Source of the DNA: Apium graveolens
Lineage: Eukaryota; Streptophyta; Magnoliopsida; Apiales; Apiaceae
Direction: 5' to 3'
Length of the DNA stretch: 64,000 bases
NCBI RefSeq assembly: GCF_009905375.1
Contig: NC_133656.1
Coordinates: 239,166,415-239,230,414 of the forward strand
Made by a program: the position numbers and the translations under genes. The notes under the pieces were generated by a model. It did no database searches and was not told where the DNA came from. It worked only from the letters and a program-made list of their open reading frames with translations. Positions 1-9,707 of the stretch are shown here, in pieces. Numbering within the stretch: the first letter of the stretch is position 1; every line of letters starts with the position of its first letter.

Positions 1-1030
1 CATCTTCATAAACTAGAAAAGATCCTTTCAGTTAATCATCCATCCTTTCAGTTATTCATTTTCGTGAAATATCATTTTCTTATATGTGATTCAAACAATA
101 GCTACAGCATCAGTGCAAATCTTTTGAATTCTCCTTTCACTCTCTCGTATTTAAATGATTTCACTGTGGTCGGTTGTGATGATCGAGCATTGATCACCAA
201 CCCTAAAGAGAAGCATTACAGTACTAGTACTGGTTGCAGTTCCGAATGCATCAACGCTAAAGATGTTCTTAATTATGGTTGTTACCGGATTGGTTGTTGT
301 CGAGTACTAATACCAAAAGGTCTAAAGTACTTCGAGGCTCAACTTGAATCAATAAGCAACCATGCCAGGGCTTGGTCGTTTAACCATTGTAGCTATGCTT
401 TCTTGGCTGAAAAGGATAGATTTAAGTTCCGTGGTGCTTCAGATTTATCTGATCCTACATTTATTGAGAGGACAATCGATACTTGACTGGGTACTTGGGA
501 ATCAAACTTGTGATGAAGCACAAAAATCAAACGGGTATGCCTGTCAGTCAAATACCAACTGGATTAATTCAACCAATGATCTTCTAGGGTACACTTGTAG
601 ATGCCGTCAAGGTTTTCGAGGCAACCCATACCTAGCTAAGCCCAGGCTGCCAAGGTCAGTCTTCATTCAAAACATACTCAAAAACAGTACTGATACAAAT
701 ATTTAGCACATTGTATCCTGATTGTGCCTGTATAATTTGTTGTGATGCTCTTTGGTAGATTTCGATGAATGTGCTGATCCAAACAAAAAATGGTGCGAGA
801 AAATGTACACCAATACTATTGGGGGTTATTACTGTTCTTGTCACTACAACAAATTCGGCTATTTACGACGGCCAACTTACGACGGAAAAAAATGCGCTCC
901 TAACTTACGACGGAAAAAACCCGTCATAAATGACCAGATTTGTTATAGTGGCACGGGTACTATGGCAATGGCAAAGTTAATGGTTGCATCGCTGTGAAAT
1001 CCAAATTTCCAGCAATCAAATTCTCACTAG
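1..1030 (+). pseudogene. Wall-associated-kinase-like ectodomain fragment (copy 1)
   Basis: This is the extracellular part of a wall-associated receptor kinase with no kinase domain. The reading from about 64 contains the Cys-rich WAK segment (VVGCDDRALI, then GCYRIGCCRVLIPKGL). After a frame change near 481-486 come an EGF-like segment (C-x-C-RQGFRGNPYL) ending at a GT donor after 654, and then a calcium-EGF exon from 759 (DFDECADPN...GGYYCSC). That exon ends at 1,030 (NGCIAVKSKFPAIKFSLG, then GTAATA). No ATG-led signal peptide is visible, and no kinase exon follows. The frameshift, a transposon inside the EGF exon and a Copia fragment in the next intron make it a pseudogene. Copy 2 has the same lesions. 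Confidence 0.8.
842..950. mobile_element. Miniature CACTA element inside the WAK EGF exon (copy 1)
   Basis: A 109-bp element begins CACTACAACAAAT and ends TTTGTTATAGTG, which are CACTA-type terminal inverted repeats. Imperfect complementarity extends to about 30 bp (TTTACGACGG against CCGTCATAAA). Inside is a direct repeat of CTTACGACGGAAAAAA. It interrupts the calcium-EGF exon between the Cys and His codons of YYCSCH. Joining 841 to 952 gives an uninterrupted WAK reading. A clean 3-bp target duplication is not obvious, because the flanks are tgt and gca. Confidence 0.75.
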
Positions 1031-1073
1031 GTAATATATATTTTTCCTCTGAAAATATTGTGTTATTGAAAAG

Positions 1074-2780
1074 ATGTTCATGGATCGTGGGAGTATTGAG
1101 GTTGATGATGTATATGCTTTTTCCGTGACATCTGATATTATTATGAACTCCGATCCTGAACCACAAAGTATAGAAGAGTGTCGACACCGAGATGATTGGC
1201 CAAAATGGAAAATTGCGATTCAAGAAGAATTGCAATCATTACGCAAGAGAAATGTATTTGGACCTGCAGTCCAAACACCAGCTGGTGTAGTCCCTGTCGG
1301 GAATAGATGGGTGTTTATACGAAAATGAAATGAAAGGAATGAAATTGTGAGATATAAGGCCCGACTAGTAGCCCAGGGATTCTCTCAAAGACATGGTTTT
1401 GATTACCAGGAAACATACTCTCCTGTGATGGATGGAGTTACTTTTCGTTTTCTAATAGGTATGGCTTGTATGGAAAAACTGGAAACACGTTTGATGGACG
1501 TTGTGACAGCATACCTATATGGATCACTTGATATTGATATTTATATGAAAATTCCTGAAGGGTTAAATATTGAGGACACTAAGCCTCGACATCTATATTC
1601 TGTTAAATTACAACGATCATTGTATGGTTTGAAACAATCTGGTCGTATGTGGTACAACAGGCTGAGTGAGTACTTATTGAATGATGGATATGTTAATAAT
1701 CAAGTGTGTCCTTGCATTTTTATTAAAGAATCATCAACTGGTTTTGTTATTATTGTTGTATATGTGGATGATTTGAATATTATCAGTACTACTGAAGATA
1801 TTACTAATGTTGTTAACTATTTGAAAAATGAGTTTGCAATGAAAGATCTTGGAAGGACAAGATTTTGTTTAGGTATACAGGTGGAGCACTTATCTTCAGG
1901 AATATTTGTTCATCAATCAAACTACACTGAAAAGATTCTTGATCGGTTCTACATGGACAAAGCTCATCCACTAACCATACCAATGGTTGTTCGATCACTC
2001 GAGGTTGAAAAAGATCTTTTCCGTCTTAGAAAACAAGATGAAGAGACTCTTGGACCTGAAGTTCCATATCTCAGTGCAATTGGCGCTCTCATGTATCTTG
2101 CAAACAACACACGACCTGATATTGCATTTGCAGTGAACTTGTTGGCAAGATTTAGTTCTGACCCTACTAAAAGGCATTGGGATGGAATAAAACATATATT
2201 TAGATATCTTCGAGGGACAATCGATCTTGGACTATTCTTCCCAAACAATTCAAGATCACTGCTAGTTGGATATGCGGATGCTGGATACATGTCAAATCCT
2301 CATTTTGGGCGATCACAAATAGGTTACCTATTTACATATTGTGATAGTGCTATCTCTTGGAAGTCTACAAAACAGACTATGACCGCAACTTCATCAAACC
2401 ACGCAGAGTTACTAGCAATTCATGAAGCAAGCAGAGAATGTATTTGGCTAAGGTCGGTCATTCAACATATTCGAGAATCATGTGGATTATCAAGTATTTC
2501 AGATAGTCCTACAGTTTTATTCGAGGATAACTCGGCCTGCATCAAACAACTTAAGGAAGGATATATTAAAGGGGATCGAACAAAACACATATTGCCAAAA
2601 TTCTTCTACCCTCATGAACTTCAAGAAAATGGTGATATTGATATTCAACAAGTTCGCTCATGCGATAATTTAGCAGATATGCTTACAAAGTCACTACCTA
2701 CATCAACATTTGAGAAGCTAAGAAATAATATGGGTATGCGGAGGTTAAAAAGTTTGCTACATCAAAATGTCAAAATGTGA
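1074..2780 (+). pseudogene. Copia reverse transcriptase / RNase H pseudogene (copy 1)
   Basis: One frame runs from 1,074 to 2,780, broken by a single in-frame TGA at 1,326-1,328 (WVFIRK*NERNEIVRYKARL). It matches the Copia RVT_2 domain (KARLVAQGFSQ, the core YVDD box at about residue 140 of the second segment, LYGLKQSGRMW). The Copia RNase H follows (GYADAGYMSNP, SSNHAELLAIHEASRE, DNLADMLTKSLP). The N-terminal pol half is absent. Compared with copy 2 it has extra substitutions (for example S for G just after YVDDLNII), so it is slightly more decayed. It is not expected to be active. Confidence 0.9.
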
Positions 2781-2916
2781 GACATTTTATTGAGGGGGAG
2801 GTTGTACTTGTTTTCCTTCGTCAAGGTTTTTATCCCACTGGGTTTTTCCTTGTAAGGTTTTAACGAGGCAGTCAATCTTTGCAATAATTCGCATTTGACA
2901 ATCAAGGGGGGGGGGG

Positions 2917-3198
2917 TGTTAAAATATTTGAATAAAAAAAAAGTGATTGTCAAAGCGTATCGAGGAAGTCTCTCAAATCTTACCAAGGAAGACTTGTAAA
3001 GCTTATCGAGGAAGACTTGTAAAGCTTATCGAGGAAGTTTTGTAATACTTAATGAAGAAGATTTGAATAGCTTACTTAGTAAGCCTTGTAAACCAACTAC
3101 TATAAATAACTCATTTAGCTAATGAAATACAACACAACTTTCTCTGCATCTTCTATTCTCCTATACTTCCTCTACATTAAACATAACTAATATTTTCA
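2917..3198 (+). repeat. Copia 3' LTR (copy 1)
   Basis: The 282-bp LTR begins TGTTAAAATATTTG directly after an 11-base G run and ends ATATTTTCA, giving the canonical TG...CA ends. The U3 part has about four tandem units of the form cgaggaagacttgtaaagctt. A TATA-like tataaataac follows at 3,101-3,110. The G run is 11 bases here and 7 in copy 2. No matching 5' LTR is present. Confidence 0.75.
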
Positions 3199-4069
3199 GT
3201 CAAGGTTTATAACAATTTCCAATATATTTGACCATTTTTCAAAATGACATTCACGGTAACACTAGAAATAGAAACTCCTAAACCATATTCCCTGAGTCAT
3301 TCATAGCAAATCCAAGAGCGTCTTAACTTATTATATATATATATATATAATAAAATATTAGTTTTATTAATTTAAGATATAGATGAAACATTTGTCTCCA
3401 ACAATTCTCCTTATATTTATTCCTTATTTAATAATTTAATAATATCAATTCATTCTTTTCATTAAAGTAAGAGAGAAAGATGATTTGACTCGTTTTTTAT
3501 TATAAAATATTCTCACTCATTTTTTAAATATTTTTTGCTCATTCGTTATACGTATTTTAAGGCTAATATAAGCAAAATTTTATAATTTATTTTTATGTAT
3601 AAAAGCTTAACTATTACATTGTTATTTAAAAGAAAAGATATTTAAAATTATTTAGGGAACGTTACTTTACGGAGCCTAACTTAAAATGCGTGTGGATCCC
3701 CGTCTCAAATATTAAAAATTTTGGAGGGACGCATGAAGTAATGTTTAAGGGATTCTTAAAAAAAGAAGAATGTTATTTAAAAATAACCATATTAGAGTAA
3801 GTCCAACAACCTCTTAATTCAATCATCAAATATAATGCAAAAAATTAGTTCCTAATGAATTAAGACATAAATAAGGATGTTTGTCTGCAACAATACTATT
3901 TATACTTTTTTAGCAAAAAAAAAAAACAATACTATTTATACTTATTCCTTATTTAATATTTTATTATTAAAAACCTATCAAATCAATTATAATTTAACAT
4001 TTAACGCACGCGCTCCCTTGCACTCGATATCTCTGTAAATCGATTAGAAGCAACAAGAAGACGAATAAG
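3199..4069. other. AT-rich spacer and upstream region of PPR gene A
   Basis: No credible gene is seen. The stretch is AT-rich with an (AT)n run near 3,331-3,349. A segment at about 3,560-3,700 has a diverged relative at 38,360-38,490 (shared aaaattatttagg then tttacgga/ttttgcgga), so it belongs to a dispersed repeat. A 30-bp tract containing caatactatttatactt is duplicated at 3,890-3,945 here but single in copy 2. From 3,998 (catttaacgcacgcgctccc) the sequence matches the 5' leader of PPR genes B and C, so this last ~70 bp is the PPR 5' UTR. Confidence 0.6.
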
Positions 4070-5869
4070 ATGAGGTTTTGTTTGAGTTGCAAATCATCAT
4101 CAGGTATTTATCTTACGCCCTTTCTTCATTCACATTCTCTTCACATTAACCCTAATCATCCCAAAAAACCCTTTATTGCTTCTTTATCAAACCCTAATGC
4201 TCAATTACAGCAATTACTTTACGAGAAATCCAAGGTTGGTTTCGATAAGCTCGATGATGCTCTCTTTGTGTTCGATAAAATGCTCAAAATGAAACCTCTG
4301 CTTCCTGCTTTGAATTTCAGTCAGCTCTTAGCTGGCCTTGTTCGAATGAAAGAGTACTCTGTAGGTGTCTCTATGTTTAGAGATATGTGCGTTTTATGCG
4401 TTCCCGTTAACATATTTACCTATAATACTGTAATCAACTGTTGCTGTCACCTGAATAGACTTGATTACGCCTTCTCGTTGTTGGGCGGATCCATTAAGCG
4501 TGGTTTCGTCCCAGATGTTGTGACCTACAGCACTCTTATCAAGGGCCTTCTATCTCAAGACAGGCCTGTTGAGGCTGAACATTTGTTTAGGAAGCTTATT
4601 TTATTCAATGAGGTTCAACCCAATGTAGTAACCTATAGCATTATCATCGACGGTCTATGCAAAACTTCAAATACTTTAATGGCTGTCAAGTTGTTTAGAA
4701 ATATGGGGAAGAAAGGTTGTATTCCCAATACAGTGACTTATTCCACCCTTATTGATGCTTTATGCAAAGACCGACATGTTGATCATGCATTGAGTCTTCT
4801 TTCTGCAATGAACCACAAAGGCATTTCACCGAATGTTGTCACCTATACTTCATTAATTCAAGGTCTCTGTAACTTTGGTCGATGGGAAGATGCAATTCAA
4901 TTGCTAGGAGAGATGAATGCTAGGAATATCTCTCCAAATGTGCATACTTATAGTATATTGATAGATGCATGTTGCAAAGAAGGAAAGGTCAAAGATGCGG
5001 AATCTGTGATGGAATTGATGATTCAAAGAGGCCAATATCCTGATGTAGTCACATACAATTCACTGATGGATGGATATTGCTTGCGTGGAGAAATTGATGA
5101 AGCCTTAGAGGTGCTCAAAACCATGAGGGGAAAGGGTATATTGCCCAATTCTTGTACCTACAATATTTTTATAAATGGTTGTTGTAAAAAGATGGAAGTG
5201 GACAGAGCAATTAGTCTCCTTAAACAAATGCCCCTTGAAGGTTTGGTACCAACAATTGAAACTTTCAATACTATTTTGCAAGGATATTTTCAGGCAGGTA
5301 GAGTTGTTGAAGCACGGAACTTTTTCCAGGAGATGTTAACCAAAGGTCAGAAACTGAATATTGTGACATGTAGGATCATATTGCATGGTCTTTGTGAGAA
5401 CCATCTCGTTGGTGAAGCACTCTCGTTTTTTCACACAATGGAATGCGTTGGTATACATCCAGATATAATTATTTACACTATTCTGATTGACGGATTGAGC
5501 AAAGATGGACATCTAGAGAAGGCAAGAAGTCTTTTTGAAAGCCTACCTTCAAAAGGTTTACAACCCAATGTCAAGACATATACAGTCATGATCAGAGCAT
5601 TTTGTCATGAAGGGTTACTCGATGAAGCGAATGAACTATTTGCGCAAATGAAAGATAGTATTTGCTTGCCTAATAGTGCTACCTACAATATACTTATCCG
5701 CGGCAATTTTCGAAACAAGAAGTACAATGAAGCAAGTGCACTCATAGATGAGATGCGTGCTTGCGGCTTCTCAGAAGATGCATCTACCATGTCCTTGGTA
5801 CTGGCTTTACTTGAATTAAAAGATCAAGATCCTGCTCTTCTTGCTTTGCATAAGAAATACTTGACATAG
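4070..5869 (+). CDS. Rf-like P-class PPR protein A
   Basis: This intronless 599-codon gene encodes a sequence-specific RNA-binding helical-repeat protein, expected to act in mitochondria (Rf-like family; targeting inferred). The N-terminus (MRFCLSCKSSSG, Ser/His-rich to about residue 45) looks like a transit peptide. Then comes the Rf-like DDALFVFDKMLKMKPLP-type lead-in. Fourteen full repeats span residues 80-570, followed by a partial repeat to 599. Typical units read VVTYSTLIDALCK...GISPN. The base-specifying pairs (positions 5,35) for repeats 1-14 are SN, ND, SN, SN, SN, TN, SD, NN, NT, NN, RD, TN, TN, ND. There is no E or DYW domain. The ATG at 4,070 is the only start shared by all three paralogues. 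This gene has no counterpart in copy 2. Confidence 0.93.
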   Translation: MRFCLSCKSSSGIYLTPFLHSHSLHINPNHPKKPFIASLSNPNAQLQQLLYEKSKVGFDKLDDALFVFDKMLKMKPLLPALNFSQLLAGLVRMKEYSVGVSMFRDMCVLCVPVNIFTYNTVINCCCHLNRLDYAFSLLGGSIKRGFVPDVVTYSTLIKGLLSQDRPVEAEHLFRKLILFNEVQPNVVTYSIIIDGLCKTSNTLMAVKLFRNMGKKGCIPNTVTYSTLIDALCKDRHVDHALSLLSAMNHKGISPNVVTYTSLIQGLCNFGRWEDAIQLLGEMNARNISPNVHTYSILIDACCKEGKVKDAESVMELMIQRGQYPDVVTYNSLMDGYCLRGEIDEALEVLKTMRGKGILPNSCTYNIFINGCCKKMEVDRAISLLKQMPLEGLVPTIETFNTILQGYFQAGRVVEARNFFQEMLTKGQKLNIVTCRIILHGLCENHLVGEALSFFHTMECVGIHPDIIIYTILIDGLSKDGHLEKARSLFESLPSKGLQPNVKTYTVMIRAFCHEGLLDEANELFAQMKDSICLPNSATYNILIRGNFRNKKYNEASALIDEMRACGFSEDASTMSLVLALLELKDQDPALLALHKKYLT

Positions 5870-6605
5870 TTACCTGGTATAATTCCAGCCAGGCTTTGAT
5901 AAGCTCTATGATCGGGTTTTTTTTTCCAGTTAAAATCTCCAATTGATACCTTTGTTTTCTGTTATGATATATAACTGAAGGTTCCTGTATGAATTTTAAT
6001 TCACTGCTAGCAAAAATTTCTATAAATATTAACATTCTGATGGATGCATATTATAATAAAAGAGAAAACTAGACCTAACTATATATCTTTCTTGGAGAAT
6101 TTGGAACTGTTCAGCATTTTGTTACATTTTTGGTTGTGGCTTTTAAGGGGATGCATTCATAAGGTCTATGTTATCATACGAATATGATATACTTCCTAAA
6201 TTGAATATATATACAAATGTGATTATTAGATGTTCCAAGTCCCTTGCTATGCAGCAGATGTGCTTTCATTCAAGAGGTAATTGCAGACTCTGCTCCCCAT
6301 TCGAACCCAACAGGATATGACAATGGCCTTCCTTTGTCAATCGCGAACCACTCGGTTAACTGTTTGAGTCAGTTCCATTTTATTAGATCATTTCTAATTT
6401 TATATTTATAAAGTTGTCTGCGCTGTAATATAGGAGACTGATGTGCATTATGATCTCTGCTAGTGTGGCAACTGATGTTCCGAATTTGTGTTTTGTTATT
6501 ATGGTAGTTCTCATAATATTTATCATGACATCCTCAATATCTAATAGAAATGTTTGAAAAGAAGGGAGAAATAGGAGGATGTGAAATTCAGTTGAAGAAA
6601 AAGCT
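5870..6605. other. 3' flank of PPR gene A
   Basis: Noncoding. It is clearly homologous to the 3' flank of PPR gene B (9,708-10,725) but more diverged than the coding parts. Shared blocks include taattccagccaggctttga, caagaggtaattgcaga and gaaccactcggtt. Homology stops near 6,605, which marks the 3' limit of the PPR tandem duplication. Confidence 0.6.
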
Positions 6606-7190
6606 TTGGTAGGTTCTTATTCCCTAATAATCTCGAATTGTTGCAGGTTAGATAATGGTAAAATTCATCGTCCAGGTCGCCTCGCGTACGCGAGACACCG
6701 AGACATTCGCACAAATCGCCCTTCGACCCGACTCCACCCGAGTCGTGTCATGTCATGGCGAGGCGAGGCGCGCGTGTGTGTGCGCGAGGCCCACACAACA
6801 CCCATGCATATCTACATGCCTGAGTAGTTGTGCGTTACACTTGCATGTTATACAATATAAAACCACCAACACTCTTTTACCATATCAATGTGATACTCAA
6901 GTTTTTACAACTTAATAAACCATAAACCCATTTAAGCTAGCAATTACAACTCCATTTATTTATGGATTGCACTAACAAAATGTCTTAGATCCAAACATAA
7001 AAGTTTGAGTCCTCTTAGAAAGGAACAAACTTCCAACTATAAGTCATTGTTAAAAAAACCCAGCAAGAATTCATGGCCATGAATTTATATTCATGCCCAT
7101 GAATCTCTGCTGTATCGCAGAAAAAATTCATGGCCATGAATTTATATTCATGCCCATGAATATTGTAACTCAAGTTGATTCCATTTTCTA
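6606..7190. other. Insert unique to copy 1, with GC-rich island and palindromic repeats
   Basis: This segment is absent from copy 2 and from the B-gene flank. At 6,670-6,800 it is strikingly GC-rich (tcgcctcgcgtacgcgagac, ggcgaggcgaggcgcgcgtg) in an otherwise AT-rich region. Short open frames here match nothing I recognise. At 7,069-7,161 a 36-bp unit occurs twice. It looks like transposon-derived filler between the two PPR genes, but the family is not identified. Confidence 0.45.
7069..7161. repeat. Two 36-bp palindromic repeats
   Basis: Identical 36-bp units lie at 7,069-7,104 and 7,126-7,161. Each starts with the perfect 16-bp palindrome ATTCATGGCCATGAAT, followed by the near-palindrome ATTCATGCCCATGAAT. 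They are separated by 21 bp containing ctctgctgtatcgcag. Either unit, or the pair, can form hairpins. Confidence 0.85.
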
Positions 7191-7904
7191 ACAATAAATT
7201 AGTAGTTAAAGGATTCTTAAAAGAAGGACGAGGCAAATAATTAAAAATAAGAACTCAGAGTAGACTCTTAACATTTGAAAGAAGTAGTTAGATGCTGTTG
7301 GATACAAATATTATTCAAAATCGTTATAATCAGAAGTTAAGAGGCCATATGAGTAGTATGTTGGATTTGCTCTAAACAATAATCAGAAAATTGTTGAAAA
7401 AATGACTAAAATAACCGATTTTTTTTAAAAAATAACAAAAAAACAAGCATTCTGAAAAATGTCCAATTTTAACCGATTTAATACTCCACTCTCACTTGAG
7501 TATCACTATTTATATAAAATATACTCCAGTAATAATTAAATATTTTATATATGAGATACTCCACTAACAATTAGGTATAAATTGAATATTACATATATTA
7601 GATATTTTATATAAAATAAATATTAAAATGATAATTAAATATCCAATTAACTAAAATTGGTCAAATTTTCAGAAATTAATCATTTTTATATAAAAATTGA
7701 CTAAATTTGTCTTCCCCGTAATTATTAATTATTCTGAGCACGATTTTGATCTCATTTTGATCAACTGAAACAGATATCAAAACATATTTGCACAGAAATG
7801 AAGTACTCAGAACTCAGAAGGGCTGTGAGGTTCATTTAACGCACGCGCTCCCTTGCACTCGATATCTCTGTAAATCGATTAGAAGCAACAAGAAGACGAA
7901 TAAG
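7191..7904. other. Upstream region of PPR gene B
   Basis: AT-rich noncoding DNA. It corresponds to 46,299-46,996 upstream of PPR gene C, but with many substitutions and indels, far more than elsewhere between the two copies. The last ~75 bp (from about 7,832) is the conserved PPR leader ttcatttaacgcacgcgctc...aagacgaataag. An in-frame ATG at 7,788 would extend the protein by 39 residues (MHRNEVLRT...). It is not shared with gene A, so I prefer the ATG at 7,905. Confidence 0.55.
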
Positions 7905-9707
7905 ATGAGGTTTTGTTTGAGTTGCAAATCATCATCAGGTATTTATCTTACGCCCTTTCTTCATTCACATTCTCTTCACATTAACCCTAATCATCCCAAA
8001 AAACCCTTTATTGCTTCTTTATCAAACCCTAATGCTCAATTACAGCAATTACTTTACGAGAAATCAAAGGTTGGTTTCGATAAGCTCGATGATGCTCTCT
8101 TTGTGTTCGATAAAATGCTCAAAATGAAACCTCTGCTTCCTGCTTTGAATTTTAGTCAGCTCTTAGCTGGCCTTGTTCGAATGAAAGAGTACTCTGTAGG
8201 TGTCTCTATGTTTAGAGATATGTGCGTTTTATGCGTTCCCGTTAACATATTTACCTATAATACTGTAATCAACTGTTGCTGTCACCTGAATAGACTTGAT
8301 TACGCCTTCTCGTTGTTGGGCGGATCCATTAAGCGTGGTTTCGTCCCAGATGTTGTGACCTACAGCACTCTTATCAAGGGCCTTCTATCTCAAGACAGGC
8401 CTGTTGAGGCTGAACATTTGTTTAGGAAGCTTATTTTATTCAATGAGGTTCAACCCAATGTAGTAACCTATAGCATTATCATCGACGGTCTATGCAAAAC
8501 TTCAAATACTTTAATGGCTGTCAAGTTGTTTAGAAATATGGGGAAGAAAGGTTGTATTCCCGATACAGTGACTTATTCCACCCTTATTGATGCTTTATGC
8601 AAAGACCGACATGTTGATCAGGCATTGTGTCTTCTTTCTCAAATGAACCACAAAGGCATTTCACCAAATGTTGTAACCTATAGTTCATTAATTCAAGGTC
8701 TCTGTAACTTTGGTCGATGGGAAGATGCAATTCGATTGCTAGGAGAGATGAATGCAAGGAATATCTCTCCAGATTTGCATACTTATTGTATATTGATAGA
8801 TGCATGTTGCAAAGAAGGAAAGGTTAAAGATGCGAAATCTGTGATGGAATTGATGATTCAAAGAGGCAAATGTCCCGATGTAGTCACATACAATTCACTG
8901 ATGGATGGATATTGCTTGCGTGGAGAAATTGATGAAGCCTTAGAGGTGCTCAAAACCATGAGGGGAAAGGGTATATTGCCCAATTCTTGTACCTACAATA
9001 TTTTGATAAATGGTTGTTGTAAAAAGATGGAAGTGGACAGAGCAATTAGTCTCCTTAAACAAATGCCCCTTGAAGGTTTGGTACCAACAATTGAAACTTT
9101 CAATACTATTTTGCAAGGTTTTTTTTATACCGGTAGAGTTGTTGAAGCACGAAAGTTTCTTCAGGAGAGGATGCTAAACGAAGGTTGTAAACTAGATATT
9201 GTAACATTTAGGATCATATTGCATGGTCTTTGCGAGAACCATCTTGTTGGTGAAGCACTCTCTTTCTTTCACACAATGGAATGCGCTGGTGTACATCCAG
9301 ATATAGTTATTTACACTATTCTGATTGACGGATTGAGCAAAGATGGACGTCTAGAAAAGGCAAGAACCCTTTTTGAAAGCCTTCCTTCGAAAGGCTTAAG
9401 ACCTGATGTCAAAGCGTATACCGTCATGATCGGAGCATTTTGTCGAGAAGGGTTTCTCGATGAGGCGAATGAACTATTTGCGAAAATGAAAGATAGTATT
9501 TGCTTGCCTAATGGTGCTACCTACAACACACTTATTCGCGGCTGTTTTTGCAACATGAAGTACAGTGAGGCAAGTGCACTCATAGATGAGATGCATGCTC
9601 GCGGCTTCTCAGAAGATGCATCTACCGTGTCCATGTTACTAGTCTTACTTGAATCAAAAGATCAGGATCCTGCTCTTCTTGCTTTGCGTAAGAAGTACTT
9701 GACGTAG
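7905..9707 (+). CDS. Rf-like P-class PPR protein B
   Basis: This 600-codon intronless paralogue of gene A encodes a predicted organelle RNA-binding PPR protein. The first ~215 residues are nearly identical to A, with only a few nucleotide changes over some 650 bp. From there on the two diverge markedly. The (5,35) pairs for repeats 1-14 are SN, ND, SN, SD, SN, SD, CD, NN, NT, ND, RD, TD, TN, ND, so five repeats (4, 6, 10, 12, and 7 at position 5) differ from A. One extra residue sits in repeat 10 (FLQERMLNEG against FFQEMLTKG). The ATG at 7,905 matches the start of A; the upstream in-frame ATG at 7,788 is possible but less likely. The end is a TAG after KKYLT. Confidence 0.93.
   Translation: MRFCLSCKSSSGIYLTPFLHSHSLHINPNHPKKPFIASLSNPNAQLQQLLYEKSKVGFDKLDDALFVFDKMLKMKPLLPALNFSQLLAGLVRMKEYSVGVSMFRDMCVLCVPVNIFTYNTVINCCCHLNRLDYAFSLLGGSIKRGFVPDVVTYSTLIKGLLSQDRPVEAEHLFRKLILFNEVQPNVVTYSIIIDGLCKTSNTLMAVKLFRNMGKKGCIPDTVTYSTLIDALCKDRHVDQALCLLSQMNHKGISPNVVTYSSLIQGLCNFGRWEDAIRLLGEMNARNISPDLHTYCILIDACCKEGKVKDAKSVMELMIQRGKCPDVVTYNSLMDGYCLRGEIDEALEVLKTMRGKGILPNSCTYNILINGCCKKMEVDRAISLLKQMPLEGLVPTIETFNTILQGFFYTGRVVEARKFLQERMLNEGCKLDIVTFRIILHGLCENHLVGEALSFFHTMECAGVHPDIVIYTILIDGLSKDGRLEKARTLFESLPSKGLRPDVKAYTVMIGAFCREGFLDEANELFAKMKDSICLPNGATYNTLIRGCFCNMKYSEASALIDEMHARGFSEDASTVSMLLVLLESKDQDPALLALRKKYLT

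Larger units (their letters stand above)
1073..3198 (+). mobile_element. 5'-truncated Ty1/Copia retrotransposon with 3' LTR (copy 1)
   Basis: The element starts abruptly about 42 bp into the intron after the WAK EGF exon. It retains only reverse transcriptase, RNase H and the 3' LTR. Gag, protease, integrase and the 5' LTR are missing. Two purine tracts lie downstream of the coding region (about 2,791-2,803 and the G-run at 2,906-2,916), and the second abuts the LTR start TGTTAAAATATT. The same arrangement is present in copy 2, so truncation came before the duplication. Confidence 0.85.

Noticed and set aside
64..486. Complete 140-residue protein starting at a GTG codon
   Set aside because: The start codon is GTG and the reading is the middle of a WAK ectodomain with a frameshift at its end. 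It is a fragment, not a complete gene.
752..997. Reading through 752-997 taken as a novel 81-residue protein
   Set aside because: It reads through the CACTA element inserted in the EGF exon and starts inside an intron, so the middle of the product is transposon sequence.
1073..3198. A complete autonomous Copia retrotransposon
   Set aside because: There is no 5' LTR, primer-binding site, gag, protease or integrase upstream, and the pol frame has a stop.
6606..6915. Two overlapping Arg-rich small proteins
   Set aside because: They lie in the GC-rich island, have no recognisable domain, are absent from copy 2, and are explained by low stop-codon density in GC-rich DNA.
7788..7904. N-terminal extension of PPR gene B (and of C from 46,880) from an upstream in-frame ATG
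   Set aside because: Gene A lacks it, the sequence overlaps the conserved 5' leader, and the downstream start already gives a typical transit peptide. It is noted as an alternative only.
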